A stretch of DNA of 64,000 nt from Dermacentor variabilis (taxonomy: Eukaryota; Arthropoda; Arachnida; Ixodida; Ixodidae). Below, piece after piece: positions 33,961 through 43,560 of the stretch. The stretch is from NCBI RefSeq assembly GCF_050947875.1, contig NC_134568.1:261682115-261746114 (forward strand), in the 5' to 3' direction. Numbering within the stretch: position 1 is the stretch's first letter; each line of letters opens with the position of its first letter. Under the pieces are notes generated by a model. That model made no database searches and was not told the origin of the DNA. It saw only the letters and a program-made list of their open reading frames with translations. The position numbers and the translations under genes are program-made.

Positions 33961-36900
33961 ATGGATTTGAAGTCGTTGCGCAAACCGAAATTGTTGGAGC
34001 TTGCAAGAGAGTTGGGTCTGGATGTCTCGGACAAACTCAGAAAACCAGAACTGATAAAGGCTATTCTTGAGTTAGAGGCTGAGGATGACGAGCTGTCGGA
34101 ATGCCTTGAGACCATTGAAGAGAGGGAGACTGCAAAAAGACAGGAGCGCGAACTTAAAGAACAGAAAGAAAAAGAAGAGTGTGAACGTAAAGAACAGAAA
34201 GAGCGAGAGCAACAAGAGCGTGACCGTCAACACGCTTTGGAAATGAAGCGTCTTGAGGTAGAGATGGAACGCGCTCGTAATGGAAGTCAGGCACACGGTG
34301 CAGGAGAACGCGTATTGTTCAAAATGGCTGACCTGATGCGGCCGTTTAAGCTTGGAGAGGACATTGGTTTGTTCCTGGTTAACTTTGAGCGAACGTGCGA
34401 GAAGCAGGGGTTCTCTCGGGAAACGTGGCCACAGCGCTTGCTCACTTTGTTACCCGGCGAGGCGGCCGACGTAGTCGCTCGCTTGGATAGAGAGGAAGCA
34501 GAGGATTTCGACAAAGTAAAATCGAGTCTGCTAAAAAAGTACCGGCTGTCTGCGGAGGCGTTCCGTCGGAAGTTTCGGGAAAATGAGAAAGGCAAAAGTG
34601 AGTCATATACAGAGTTTGCGTATAGGCTTATGTCGAACATGCAGGAGTGGCTCAAAGAAGAGAAAGCGTTTGGTGACCACGATAAAGTTCTGCAGTGTTT
34701 CGGGCTAGAACAGTTTTATAGTCGGTTACCGGAGAACGTGCGATACTGGGTCTTGGATAGGCCAGACGTTTGTACGGTGGCTAAAGCCGCTGAGCTAGCC
34801 GAGGAGTTTGTGACGCGTCGGGCTCGCGGAGCTAAGGACGGTCAAAAGGGTGAATTTGGCTCGAAGTTTGAGAGGCTGAAGTTCACGCCCATGAGATTAA
34901 AGGGGGACACGCGTAGTGCGGATGCGAGCGAAAGCAGTCCGACCAAACGTAAAGAGACGGCGGCAGCCAAACGCAGAAAGCGGTTCGAGATGAGGCGAGC
35001 GCGCTTGTGTTATACGTGCCAGAAGCCGGGTCACTTTTCGGCGCAGTGTCCGGAAACAACACCAAAAGTTGTGTTTTTTTCAATAGGCAGCACGGACGAG
35101 AACATGAAGCTTCTCGAGCCTTACATGCGAGACCTCCTCGTGAACGGGAAAGAGTGCCGAGTGCTTCGCGATTCCGCAGCTACGATGGATGTAGTTCACC
35201 CGTCTTACGTAGAACCCCATATGTTCACGGGCGAGTGCGCGTGGATCAAGCAAGCCGTGGAAGCTCATAGCGTGTGTCTGCCGGTAGCAAAAGTGCTTAT
35301 TGAAGGTCCTTTCGGAGCGCTTGAGACAGAGGCGGCAGTGTCATCTATGCTGCCACCCCAGTACCCGTACCTATTTTCAAACAGGTCCGATCACCTCCTG
35401 CGCGAGAAGGGGCTTTTGTTTGGTGAAGCTAGTGTTCAGGCCTTAACCAGATCGAAGGTTCGGGAGCTCGCTGCAAAGGCGGTAGTTGCGGGGCCGACGT
35501 TATCAAACAACGAAAAAGGGTCAGAGGCGCAGCAAGTTGATATTCAGAGCACGCCCGAACAGAATAAAATTGAGTCTGTAGCGTTGAAGGCGCCAGATAC
35601 TGGAGAGGAAAATCCCGATGCGGGAAAGTTAGAAGAGCTATCTACTGATTTGCTCATCGCGCCTACGTCAGACGGACTTGATAGGTTGCTAAAAGTCAGC
35701 CGGTCGGCTTTGATAGCCGAGCAAAAGAAGGATGGTAGCCTAGAAAACATACGCTGCAATGTCAAAGAAGGTATCGCCAGGAAAACTGCGCGTTTTGTGG
35801 AAAGAGGTGGAGTCCTGTACCGGAAGTATCTAGACCGCCGAGGAGTGGAGTTCGATCAGCTGGTCGTGCCTCAATGCTATCGTCAGGATCTGTTGCGCTT
35901 GTCACATGGGGGTTCGTGGTCCGGACACCTAGGAGTTAAGAAAACTAAGGACCGTCTCTTGCAAGAGTACTATTGGCCAGGGTGTTTTCGGGACGCAGAC
36001 CACTTCGTGAGGTCATGTGACACCTGTCAGCGGGTGGGCAAACCAGGGGACAAATCGAGGGCGCCGTTGAAATTGGTACCTATCATTACGGAGCCTTTTA
36101 GACGGCTCGTTATTGATACTGTGGGACCTCTGCCGGTAACAGCCACGGGGTACAGACACATTTTGACTGTGATCTGCCCAGCGACAAAGTTCCCTGAAGC
36201 AGTGCCGCTTAAAGAACTCAGCTCAGTTGAGATAGTTAATGCACTACTGTCCATATTTGCGCGAGTTGGTTTCCCTGCGGAAATCCAATCAGATCAGGGC
36301 ACAGTGTTTACTAGCGCTTTGACGACAACTTTTCTCGAAAGGTGTGGGGTAAAGCTGTTACACAGCTCAGTGTACCACCCACAGTCGAATTCCGTTGAGA
36401 AGCTCCACTCCGTCATGAAGCGCGTGTTGAGAGCGTTGTGTTTTGAACATCGAACTGACTGGGAGCTGTGTCTGCCTGGGGTGATGTTTGCTTTAAGGAC
36501 CGCGCCGCATGCGGCTACGGGGTTTTCGCCAGCTGAACTGGTGTACGGTCGCTCGCTTCGATCTCCGCTTCGCATGCTTCGAGAATCATGGGAAGGTAGG
36601 GGCGACGACCCAGTCGTGGTGGAGTACGTACTTAAGCTCCTCGAACGCTTAAGAAGGGCACAGGAGTTGTCAGGTGAAGCAATGACAAAGGCCCAGCAGA
36701 GGGCCAAGGTTTATTATGATCGGACAGCCAGGGCCCGTCGTTTTGAGGTTGGCGATGAGGTCATGATATTGCGCACATCGCTAAACAACAAACTAGACGT
36801 GCAGTGGGAGGGCCCAGCACGAATTGTTCAGAAACTGTCGGACGTTAACTACGTAGTAAGTCTGCCAGGAAAGCGGAAAGCACAGCAAGTTTACCACTGT

Positions 36901-38433
36901 AATCTGCTCAAACCTTATAGACAAAGGGAAGCAGTGGTGTGCATGATGGTAAACGTTCCTGAAGAGCTTCCGGTCGAGCTTCCGGGACTAGGCTCAGTGA
37001 CGAACAGGGAAGACACCGGTCAAGTCATTAGTGACCTTATCAGTAAAGCACCGCTGTCGCCCGAGCAGAAAACCGAACTACACCAGCTATTACAAGAGTT
37101 TCAAGGTCTGTTCTCTGAGAGGCCTGGTAGGACTTCTGTACTTACTCATGATATAGAACTCACCTCCCCAGAGCCAGTACGATCCAAGGCGTATCGGGTG
37201 TCACCCCGCCAGAGCGATATTATGGAGGCTGAGGTAAAGAAAATGCTACAGCTCGGTGTTATTGAGGCAGGTGAGAGTGATTATACCTCCCCTTTGATTT
37301 TAGTTGAGGTACCGGGCAAGGAACCTCGTCCTTGCGTCGACTACCGCAGGCTTAATTCCATCACTAAGGATCAAATTTATCCGATCCCTAACATCGAGGA
37401 GCGCCTTGAGAAAGTTAGTAGCGCTCAGTTTATTTCCACCCTAGATCTTGTCAGGGGTTATTGGCAGGTTCCACTTACAGAAGAGGCTAGTAGGTATGCG
37501 GCGTTCATTTCACCAATGGGAACATTCCGTCCTAAAGTGTTGAGTTTTGGTTTGAAGAACGCGCCATACTGTTTTTCAAGTCTCATGGATAAAGTGTTGC
37601 GGGGACAGCAAGAATTCGCTTTACCGTATCTAGACGACGTAGCGATATTCTCCGCATCCTGGTCTGAGCATATGGCACACTTGCGGGCAGTGCTAACCCG
37701 CCTGCGCGAAGCGGGCTTGACAGTCAAGGCTCCTAAGTGCCAGTTAGCACAGGCCGAGGTTGTCTACCTCGGTCACGTGATTGGTCAGGGTCGTCGCCGC
37801 CCCTCTGAAATAAAGGTGGCCGCTGTGCGAGACTTTCCGCAACCGCGCACAAAGACCGATATTCGGTCGTTCTTAGGTGTCGCCGGCTACTATCAGAGGT
37901 ACATCCCTAGGTACTCTGATATCGCGGCTCCCCTGACGGATGCTCTAAGAAAGACAGAGCCTCAAACAGTCGTCTGGGACGAGACAAAGGAAAGAGCTTT
38001 TAGCGCCCTAAAGAGTGCCCTAACAAGCCAGCCTGTGCTACGATCGCCAGACTATACAAAAGGGTTCATTGTTCAGTGCGATGCTAGTGAGCGAGGCATG
38101 GGCGTTGTACTGTGCCAACGGGAAAATGGAGAAGTAGAACACCCCGTCCTGTATGCTAGTCGTAAGCTGTCCAGTCGTGAGCAGGCGTATAGCGCCACCG
38201 AGAAAGAGTGTGCGTGTCTCGTGTGGGCCGTTCAGAAATTGTCATGCTATCTAGCCGGCTCGAGGTTTATCATTGAGACGGATCACTGCCCTCTCCAATG
38301 GCTGCAGACCATCTCTCCCAAAAATGGCCGCCTCCTGCGCTGGAGCCTCGCTTTACAACAATATTCCTTTGAGGTGCGTTACAAAAAGGGGAGTCTCAAC
38401 GGTAACGCCGATGGCTTAAGTCGAAGCCCCTAA
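33961..38433 (+). CDS. Gag-Pol polyprotein, order PR-INT-RT-RNase H
   Basis: 1490 codons, no interruption; the start at 33961 has a strong context (GCAGCCATGG). N-terminus 1-45 is SAP-like (LRKPKLLELARELGLDVS). Residues 45-105 are a charged Glu/Lys/Arg/Gln helix. Capsid follows, with a SCAN-like segment at about 198-288 (LEQFYSRLPENVRYWVL). CCHC knuckle CYTCQKPGHFSAQC is at 350-363. The protease centre is D404-S-A. Integrase follows: H649, H656, C686, C689 zinc site; core D719 (VIDTVGPLP), D778 (SDQGT), E813 (NSVEKL), with 34 residues between the last two; GPY/F-like WEGPARI near 949. RT: VDYRRLN, D1162 (LDLVRGYWQ) and YLDD 1223-1226. RNase H: D1374, E1416, D1441, D1484. Integrase ahead of RT is the Gmr1-like arrangement. 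It probably encodes a functional element. Confidence 0.96.
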   Translation: MDLKSLRKPKLLELARELGLDVSDKLRKPELIKAILELEAEDDELSECLETIEERETAKRQERELKEQKEKEECERKEQKEREQQERDRQHALEMKRLEVEMERARNGSQAHGAGERVLFKMADLMRPFKLGEDIGLFLVNFERTCEKQGFSRETWPQRLLTLLPGEAADVVARLDREEAEDFDKVKSSLLKKYRLSAEAFRRKFRENEKGKSESYTEFAYRLMSNMQEWLKEEKAFGDHDKVLQCFGLEQFYSRLPENVRYWVLDRPDVCTVAKAAELAEEFVTRRARGAKDGQKGEFGSKFERLKFTPMRLKGDTRSADASESSPTKRKETAAAKRRKRFEMRRARLCYTCQKPGHFSAQCPETTPKVVFFSIGSTDENMKLLEPYMRDLLVNGKECRVLRDSAATMDVVHPSYVEPHMFTGECAWIKQAVEAHSVCLPVAKVLIEGPFGALETEAAVSSMLPPQYPYLFSNRSDHLLREKGLLFGEASVQALTRSKVRELAAKAVVAGPTLSNNEKGSEAQQVDIQSTPEQNKIESVALKAPDTGEENPDAGKLEELSTDLLIAPTSDGLDRLLKVSRSALIAEQKKDGSLENIRCNVKEGIARKTARFVERGGVLYRKYLDRRGVEFDQLVVPQCYRQDLLRLSHGGSWSGHLGVKKTKDRLLQEYYWPGCFRDADHFVRSCDTCQRVGKPGDKSRAPLKLVPIITEPFRRLVIDTVGPLPVTATGYRHILTVICPATKFPEAVPLKELSSVEIVNALLSIFARVGFPAEIQSDQGTVFTSALTTTFLERCGVKLLHSSVYHPQSNSVEKLHSVMKRVLRALCFEHRTDWELCLPGVMFALRTAPHAATGFSPAELVYGRSLRSPLRMLRESWEGRGDDPVVVEYVLKLLERLRRAQELSGEAMTKAQQRAKVYYDRTARARRFEVGDEVMILRTSLNNKLDVQWEGPARIVQKLSDVNYVVSLPGKRKAQQVYHCNLLKPYRQREAVVCMMVNVPEELPVELPGLGSVTNREDTGQVISDLISKAPLSPEQKTELHQLLQEFQGLFSERPGRTSVLTHDIELTSPEPVRSKAYRVSPRQSDIMEAEVKKMLQLGVIEAGESDYTSPLILVEVPGKEPRPCVDYRRLNSITKDQIYPIPNIEERLEKVSSAQFISTLDLVRGYWQVPLTEEASRYAAFISPMGTFRPKVLSFGLKNAPYCFSSLMDKVLRGQQEFALPYLDDVAIFSASWSEHMAHLRAVLTRLREAGLTVKAPKCQLAQAEVVYLGHVIGQGRRRPSEIKVAAVRDFPQPRTKTDIRSFLGVAGYYQRYIPRYSDIAAPLTDALRKTEPQTVVWDETKERAFSALKSALTSQPVLRSPDYTKGFIVQCDASERGMGVVLCQRENGEVEHPVLYASRKLSSREQAYSATEKECACLVWAVQKLSCYLAGSRFIIETDHCPLQWLQTISPKNGRLLRWSLALQQYSFEVRYKKGSLNGNADGLSRSP

Positions 38434-38918
38434 CGTAGGAATCAGCCTCAAAATTGTTTGTTACTGATGTTTTTCTTCCTGAGGCAGGATTTTTTTTAAC
38501 ATATTGCTTTTGTTTAGTGTTTCAAAGTGATGATATGCTTTCTAGTGCAATTTTTCAATTTATGGACGCGTTCTGAGTGATGCTAGACTACTGTAAGGAA
38601 CTAGGCAGTGGTATAAAAAGGGGAAAGAGCCTGGCAGGGCTTAGTGAGGGTTGTGCCGTGCTTGCTGACTGAGCGGTTGAGTTTCAGCGTAGTTCTAACG
38701 CTTGCCGGGAACGAGAACAAAAATGTGAACTCTCCCGAAGTCACTTTGCAGTGTCCCGTGCGAACCTGAACGAGAGAACGAGGCCTTCTCTGTGCGCTGC
38801 GCTCAAGAAACGTCGAGGGACGCCCGACTTCGGTTATGAGCATCATCGAGCGACATCCCTCCGGCCAGCGGATGCAGTCCCCTGTCCATCGGGATCTCCT
38901 TCCCCCGGCGGGGCGGTC
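38434..38918 (+). other. 3' non-coding region of the LTR element
   Basis: 485 bp with no env-like frame. A TATA-like TATAAAAAGGGG lies near 38613. A classical polypurine tract is absent before the 3' LTR: the last bases read CGGCGGGGCGGTC, preceded by pyrimidine-rich TCGGGATCTCCTTCCCCC. A similar TCGGGATCTTCCTCCCAC stands at the same place in the second LTR element (minus, just above 61550). Confidence 0.75.
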
Positions 38919-39750
38919 TGTTGCGTTTCGCCTGCGACACGTGGTTTTGCCGGCGCGACTGCGGCGGGGCGGCAGGCATTTTGGCCCGATCGTCGTCGCC
39001 GCAACACTCATCGGCAGGTGTTTCCAGGCGCGACTGCGGCGATGCGACCGCAAAGGATCATCCTCGCATTCCAGTCATTGTGCCCGAAACAGGCGATGCC
39101 AAAGCAGGGATCATCCTCGCATTCCAGTCATTGTGCCCGAAACAGGCGATGCCAAAGCAGGGATCATCCTCTCATTCCAGTCATTGTGCCCGAAACAGGC
39201 GATGCCAAAGCAGGGATCATCCTCTCATTACAGTCATTGTGCCCGACCGGCAGCGCTACAACAGGGTGCTACGAGATCGTGCTCGACAGGGTGCTACGAG
39301 ATCGTGCTCGACATGGTGCTACGGCAGCGCTTCGACAGTGTGCGTCACCATTAGCCCATTGTACATTCACGTGCTCGTCTTTTGAGGGGTTCCTTCTTGC
39401 CCTCAACTGCGAGAGTATAAAAACAGCTGCCCCCGGACGCCAAAAGGAGGGCTCCGATTTCTTCTGCTGAGTAAAGTGCTCTCCCGTCTCTCTACTTCGG
39501 TCAACCTGACCGCCAACTCTTTGCGATGTTAAAATAAACAAGTTGTTTTGTTGTTACCAGTCGACTCATGCTTTGCCGGGACCTTCGGAGGCTTCCAGTT
39601 GTACCCCAGGCCGCCAGGCCAACGCTACCCTTGGGGCTTGCGACCCAGGTACAACCACGGGCGTCAGCGCCGAGTTCCCAACAGGTCGTACCATCGGTGC
39701 GATCTCAAACATCTGGTTGGCAGCGGTGAGATCGCCTCCGACTCCAAACA
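38919..39750 (+). repeat. 3' LTR
   Basis: 832 bp, offset exactly 6144 bp from the 5' LTR with two substitutions and no indels. It ends CTCCAAACA, followed directly by the target duplication GCGC and LINE B2 sequence. Confidence 0.96.
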
Positions 39751-41333
39751 GCGCACATCATATGGAGCACCCAGATGTACAGCCGATTTGAGTGGGACTA
39801 AGTATTGAGTTTTCAGAAATGTAGGTTGTAATTCGGCCATTCAAAATTCTTTCTATTAGTTTAACCAAATTGGATGTGAGAGAAATTGGTCTAATGTTAT
39901 CTAATTTATACCCGCCTTTCTGTATTTAAATATCGGAATTACAATAGCAATCTTCCATTCTGAAGGCATCCGGGCATTTTTAGAGTAATTTACCATATTC
40001 GAAATTTCTTGTGGGGTACTCCATGCAGAATTTTTATCACGCCTGTGGTAACTCCATCTGGACCTCGCGTTGAAGAAGGCAGAGAGCGAACAACATCCGC
40101 AAGTTTTTACTTCCCTAAATTCCCCTAGCGGCAATGGTTTCAGTAGATACGGTGGAACCATTGAAGTGAATGTTTTCTAGTCCCTTTCCAATATTTCTCA
40201 ACAATTCGGACAATTCACGTGGCGAAAAGACAAAAAAGTTAATATTTACTGGAATATAAATAATTTTTCTTGAGCGTAAAAATCTAAAGAGTGTTTTTAT
40301 TTTAGATTTAGACAGATAAGTGGATTTATTCATATCATACACATCTTTGGCTTTAGCTATCGTACGCTTGAAAAATGCAGCAGTAAATTGGTGATCCCTT
40401 CAATTGTTTGGACACTGATTACAAATAAGTTCCTTCCAGGCAGATTTTTGTTTTCGGTGAGCTCACGTGCATTTTAAATTCTACCACGCACTGAAATATT
40501 TGCCTGTGTCGGAGGTTAAATTAAAAGCAGCATTCTTAAAAAAAACATTTTAAAACTGCGCAGAGGCTCATAGCCCTAATATTCTCTTGCATATTCGTGC
40601 GGAAAAGCATCGTAGACTTCAAGTCCTTTTGAAATTTGGAGTAGTTTACCAATGTGGTATTTTTTCCTTCTGAAAGAAGTCACAGGGAAATCAACTAAAA
40701 AATAATAGGAAGGTGATCGCTGTTTGTAGCGCAGTCTATAGTATTCCACGCGGATACAGTTAGAGACGAGCTGCAAAAAGTGAGATTTATGGCCGATTGA
40801 GCTTAGCCGCGAACAAATGTAGAAAGTTTTGAATTTTAACAGGATAGATTATTATCAAGAGCCCAGTCCCACAGGCGTTTACCTACATCAGTTTTAAAAC
40901 TCCAAGACACAGTGTGAGAATTAAAGTCACCAGCGAGTACCATGGCTTTTCTGCAGGAAGCTAATGCGCTGTCTAGAGATCGGGTATCCTGTACTCCTGC
41001 TGGAAAATATAAATTAACTAAGGTAAAAGGGGAGCAGTCTGGGAGTGTTATGTCTAATGCTAAAATTTCGCATTCAGCAGACACACACTGATACGACATT
41101 GTGACCTTGTGACTAAATTTAGTTGAAATCAAGCAAGCAATGTCACCACCTCTGACAGGTCGATCCAAACGAAATAATCGGTAATTCATTAGGAGAAAAT
41201 TTTGACCATTAGAAAGCCAGGTTTCTTGTAAGACAATTATGTCTGGGAAAAACAGATGAAATATATGATAAATCTGCAGTAGCAGAAACAATCAAACGGC
41301 AATTCCACTGTAATATCTTTAGAAAGCCTATGT
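39751..41333 (-). pseudogene. LINE B2 ORF2, APE endonuclease and N-terminal RT
   Basis: Minus strand from about 41290: DIIVLQETWLSN (QE motif), DRPVRGGDIACLIS, LVNLYFPAGVQDTRS and VLAGDFNSHTVSWSF (GDFN), then LWDWALDNN near 40855. The middle domain and RT start follow: RMPSEWKIAIVIPIF near 39970, then SIxCAHVDL at the LTR border, where TGA replaces Trp. Frame breaks throughout. Phosphodiester-cleaving APE chemistry is known for the family; this copy is dead. Confidence 0.86.
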
Positions 41334-42667
41334 TTAATATAGAACGTGAGCGGAAACTGCCTGACCCAAAATACTTTCTTTCAAAATGTCCTTCTTGGAG
41401 AGGTTCTCCTTTATATATTTTTTAGCTTTTAACTTAGGGGAAATGTTGAGAGCAGGAGATCTGGCGCGTTTCACACTCTTCAGTTCCATTTCTACATCCT
41501 GTAACTCTTCACAATCGTCCGTTAATGGTTCCGGTTCCGTCTGCCCTACATGAGTAGACGGACTTGCACAAGGAGAATCAGCTAACGGATTTGGTGACGA
41601 TGTTTGCTTTTGACCTAGATTTAGAATATCAGCAACTTGGGATGTATGACCCTGGTTAGAGGCAGCACTAATGAACTGTGCCAGTTGACTAGACAGCATT
41701 TGCGCCAAGGGCTCAAAATAGTTGTCGCAAAACGTTCCATAGCCTTTTACGTATCTTTCGCTACTGTGTCTGCTATAGCCTTGGATACAGAAACATCTAC
41801 GCCAGCAGTGTGACGAGCTGTTACGCTTGCATAGCCCTGGGCTCTTCCTTGAACCTCAATCACTGCTTCCCTACGTGAGCATCGCCTGCGTTCCATCACT
41901 TCGAGTATTCTTAATACTCGTTCTTTCGCAGAACAATTCCAATAGTGTGCAGCGTGAGCTTAATTACACAGACTACATTTCTCTTCCTGAGATTTACAGT
42001 CTGTGCTGTCATGATTTTCTCCGCAAAGTCGGCATCGAGCAACTCACCTGCAGCTGTTGATGCTGTGCCCGTAACGCCACCATTTCAAGCACTGTAGTGG
42101 CCGTGGACAAAGTGGCTCTACTTTATATATCAGGGGTTCAGGGGCCATGCCTTGATTTCAGATGGACGGACTGTTCCCGCGAATGTAACAATCACCGATG
42201 CCGTAGGTGACTTCTAGTTTTCAATAATTCGACTACATCGGTATACACAAACAGCACCCGCGACTGAAAACAAGTCTGATACTTCTGAGGGGTCCAGGCT
42301 CACGTCTACTCTGCGAACTCAGCCTTTCGAGCAAGCAAGGTGTGCTGGAATAAACAGGCTCACCGGATTCGAACTCAGAACAGTTGAGGAGGTTTTGAAC
42401 GCACTCCTGGTCAGAGGAACAGTACAGAATACCATCGCGACCAAATTTAAGGACCTAGGTGTTCTTCTGGAATGAGGAAGTGGCCTTCCGAAGCTCCACC
42501 TGAATAGTTTTCGGGCTCATCATCTGCATGGCTCCCCCATCAGTAGGCATTAGGGCCACCTGGACATTATTGACGCCCCTGTGTAAAAATGTGTCTATCG
42601 GCCCCTATCGGGCAGGGATGGAAGCTAGCCAAGGGGAATGCCGTTGACCAGGAGAAGAAAGGGACAT
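41334..42667 (-). pseudogene. LINE B2 ORF1 (CCHC protein), broken
   Basis: The start MSLSSPGQRHSP at 42667 matches the ORF1 starts of B1 and B3. It is readable in pieces: VNNVQVALMPTDGGA near 42570, CRLCGENHDSTDC near 42035, MERRRCSRREAV near 41900 and YASVTARHTAGVD near 41835. The open C-terminus (41708-41334) includes VKRARSPALNISPKLKAKK and lacks known folds. Stops and shifts separate the pieces. Confidence 0.82.
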
Positions 42668-42869
42668 GAGGTTAACCTGACTGCCCTAAACTCTCGACAC
42701 ACGAAATGGAAAGGTGAAAAAAAAAACGATATACAAGTAAAAAAAAACAACGAGAATGCGAAACGAACAGTATAATACCGCCACCAGATACTTGACCACA
42801 CCGCCCAGGGTCAGGCGACCGTTCCAGTGGGGCACCGCTTGCAGCAGGAATCCCTTGCGATCCCGAAAA
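42668..42869. other. Spacer between LINE B2 and SINE copies
   Basis: Short A-rich tracts near 42718 and 42742; no gene or clear repeat identity. Confidence 0.35.
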
Positions 42870-43262
42870 ACACGCTGTAATCGTATTATAAGAAGCCAAC
42901 AAACACTGACACAAAGGACAACACAGGGTAAATTACTTTTACTTAATAAATTAAATAAAAAGCGATAAATTATTGGAAATGAAAGTGGATGAAAAAACAA
43001 GTTGCCGCAGGTGGGGAACGAGCCCACAACCTTCGCATTTTCCGTGCGATGCTCTACCAATTTAGCTACCGCGGCGCCAATTCCCCATTCACTTTCTAGG
43101 GTATTTATGTTTCCTAGAACAGCCGTGCAAGTGTTAGCACCACCAGTCACAAATCTTAGCGGCGGATATGGAGCATCCTTTCTGCCGCAGGCGTCACAAG
43201 AACGTGATCTTTTTGGGTGAAGGCAACCGGTCAATAAACCCACACATGCTGCCTGAAGGCAT
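42870..43262 (-). mobile_element. tRNA-derived SINE, second family, copy 1
   Basis: On the minus strand a tRNA-like head starts near 43077 (GCCGCGGTAGCTAAATTGGT, then GGGCTCGTTCCCCAC) and is followed by a body with TTTTTCATCCACTTTC and GTTTGTTGGCTTCTTATAA. The sequence 43078-43262 upstream of the head may belong to the same composite repeat. It is not a tRNA gene: no full cloverleaf is evident and the body is shared with copy 2. Confidence 0.7.
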
Positions 43263-43299
43263 CAATGTTGCCGGATTCGAGACCCTCGTTATGTAATAA

Positions 43300-43560
43300 G
43301 CGAGAAGAAATGGTGTTAACCGAGGGACCCGATTTTTATTAGTCATATCATAAGAAGAAAACAAACAAAGACACCAAGGACAAAACCTGGGAAATTAATT
43401 GTACTGACCAATTGAAATAAAGAAATTATAAATTCATGGAATTGAAAGTGAATGAAAAAACAACTTGTCGCAGGTGGGGAACGATCCCACGTCTTCGCAT
43501 TACACGTGCGATGCTCTACCAATTGAGCTACCGCTGGTGCCACCTTCCATCCACTTTCTG
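43300..43560 (-). mobile_element. tRNA-derived SINE, second family, copy 2
   Basis: Minus strand: AGCGGTAGCTCAATTGGTAG near 43540 (A box), GTGGGATCGTTCCCCAC near 43488 (B box), then TTTTTTCATTCACTTTCAA and a tail with CTTATGATATGACTAATAAA. It resembles copy 1 along head and body. It abuts the 3' end of the RTE-like LINE at about 43560. Confidence 0.75.

Larger units (their letters stand above)
32775..39750 (+). mobile_element. Complete Gmr1-like Ty3/gypsy LTR retrotransposon
   Basis: 6976 bp, flanked by GCGC at 32771-32774 and 39751-39754 (4-bp target duplication). The LTRs of 832 bp start TGTTGCG and end CAAACA and differ at two positions (32831 A against 38975 G; 33493 T against 39637 C), so the insertion is recent. 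Between them lie a leader, one uninterrupted gag-pol and a 485-bp 3' non-coding region. No env-like frame was found. The empty site can be read in the B2 RT (C-A-H-V-D). Confidence 0.96.

Noticed and set aside
38434..38918. Envelope gene after pol in the intact LTR element
   Set aside because: 485 bp with no open frame showing a signal peptide or membrane segment; the same is true of the second element.
42997..43077. tRNA gene on the minus strand (also 43462-43540)
   Set aside because: The heads resemble tRNA promoters, but each is followed by the same SINE body and no full cloverleaf was found.
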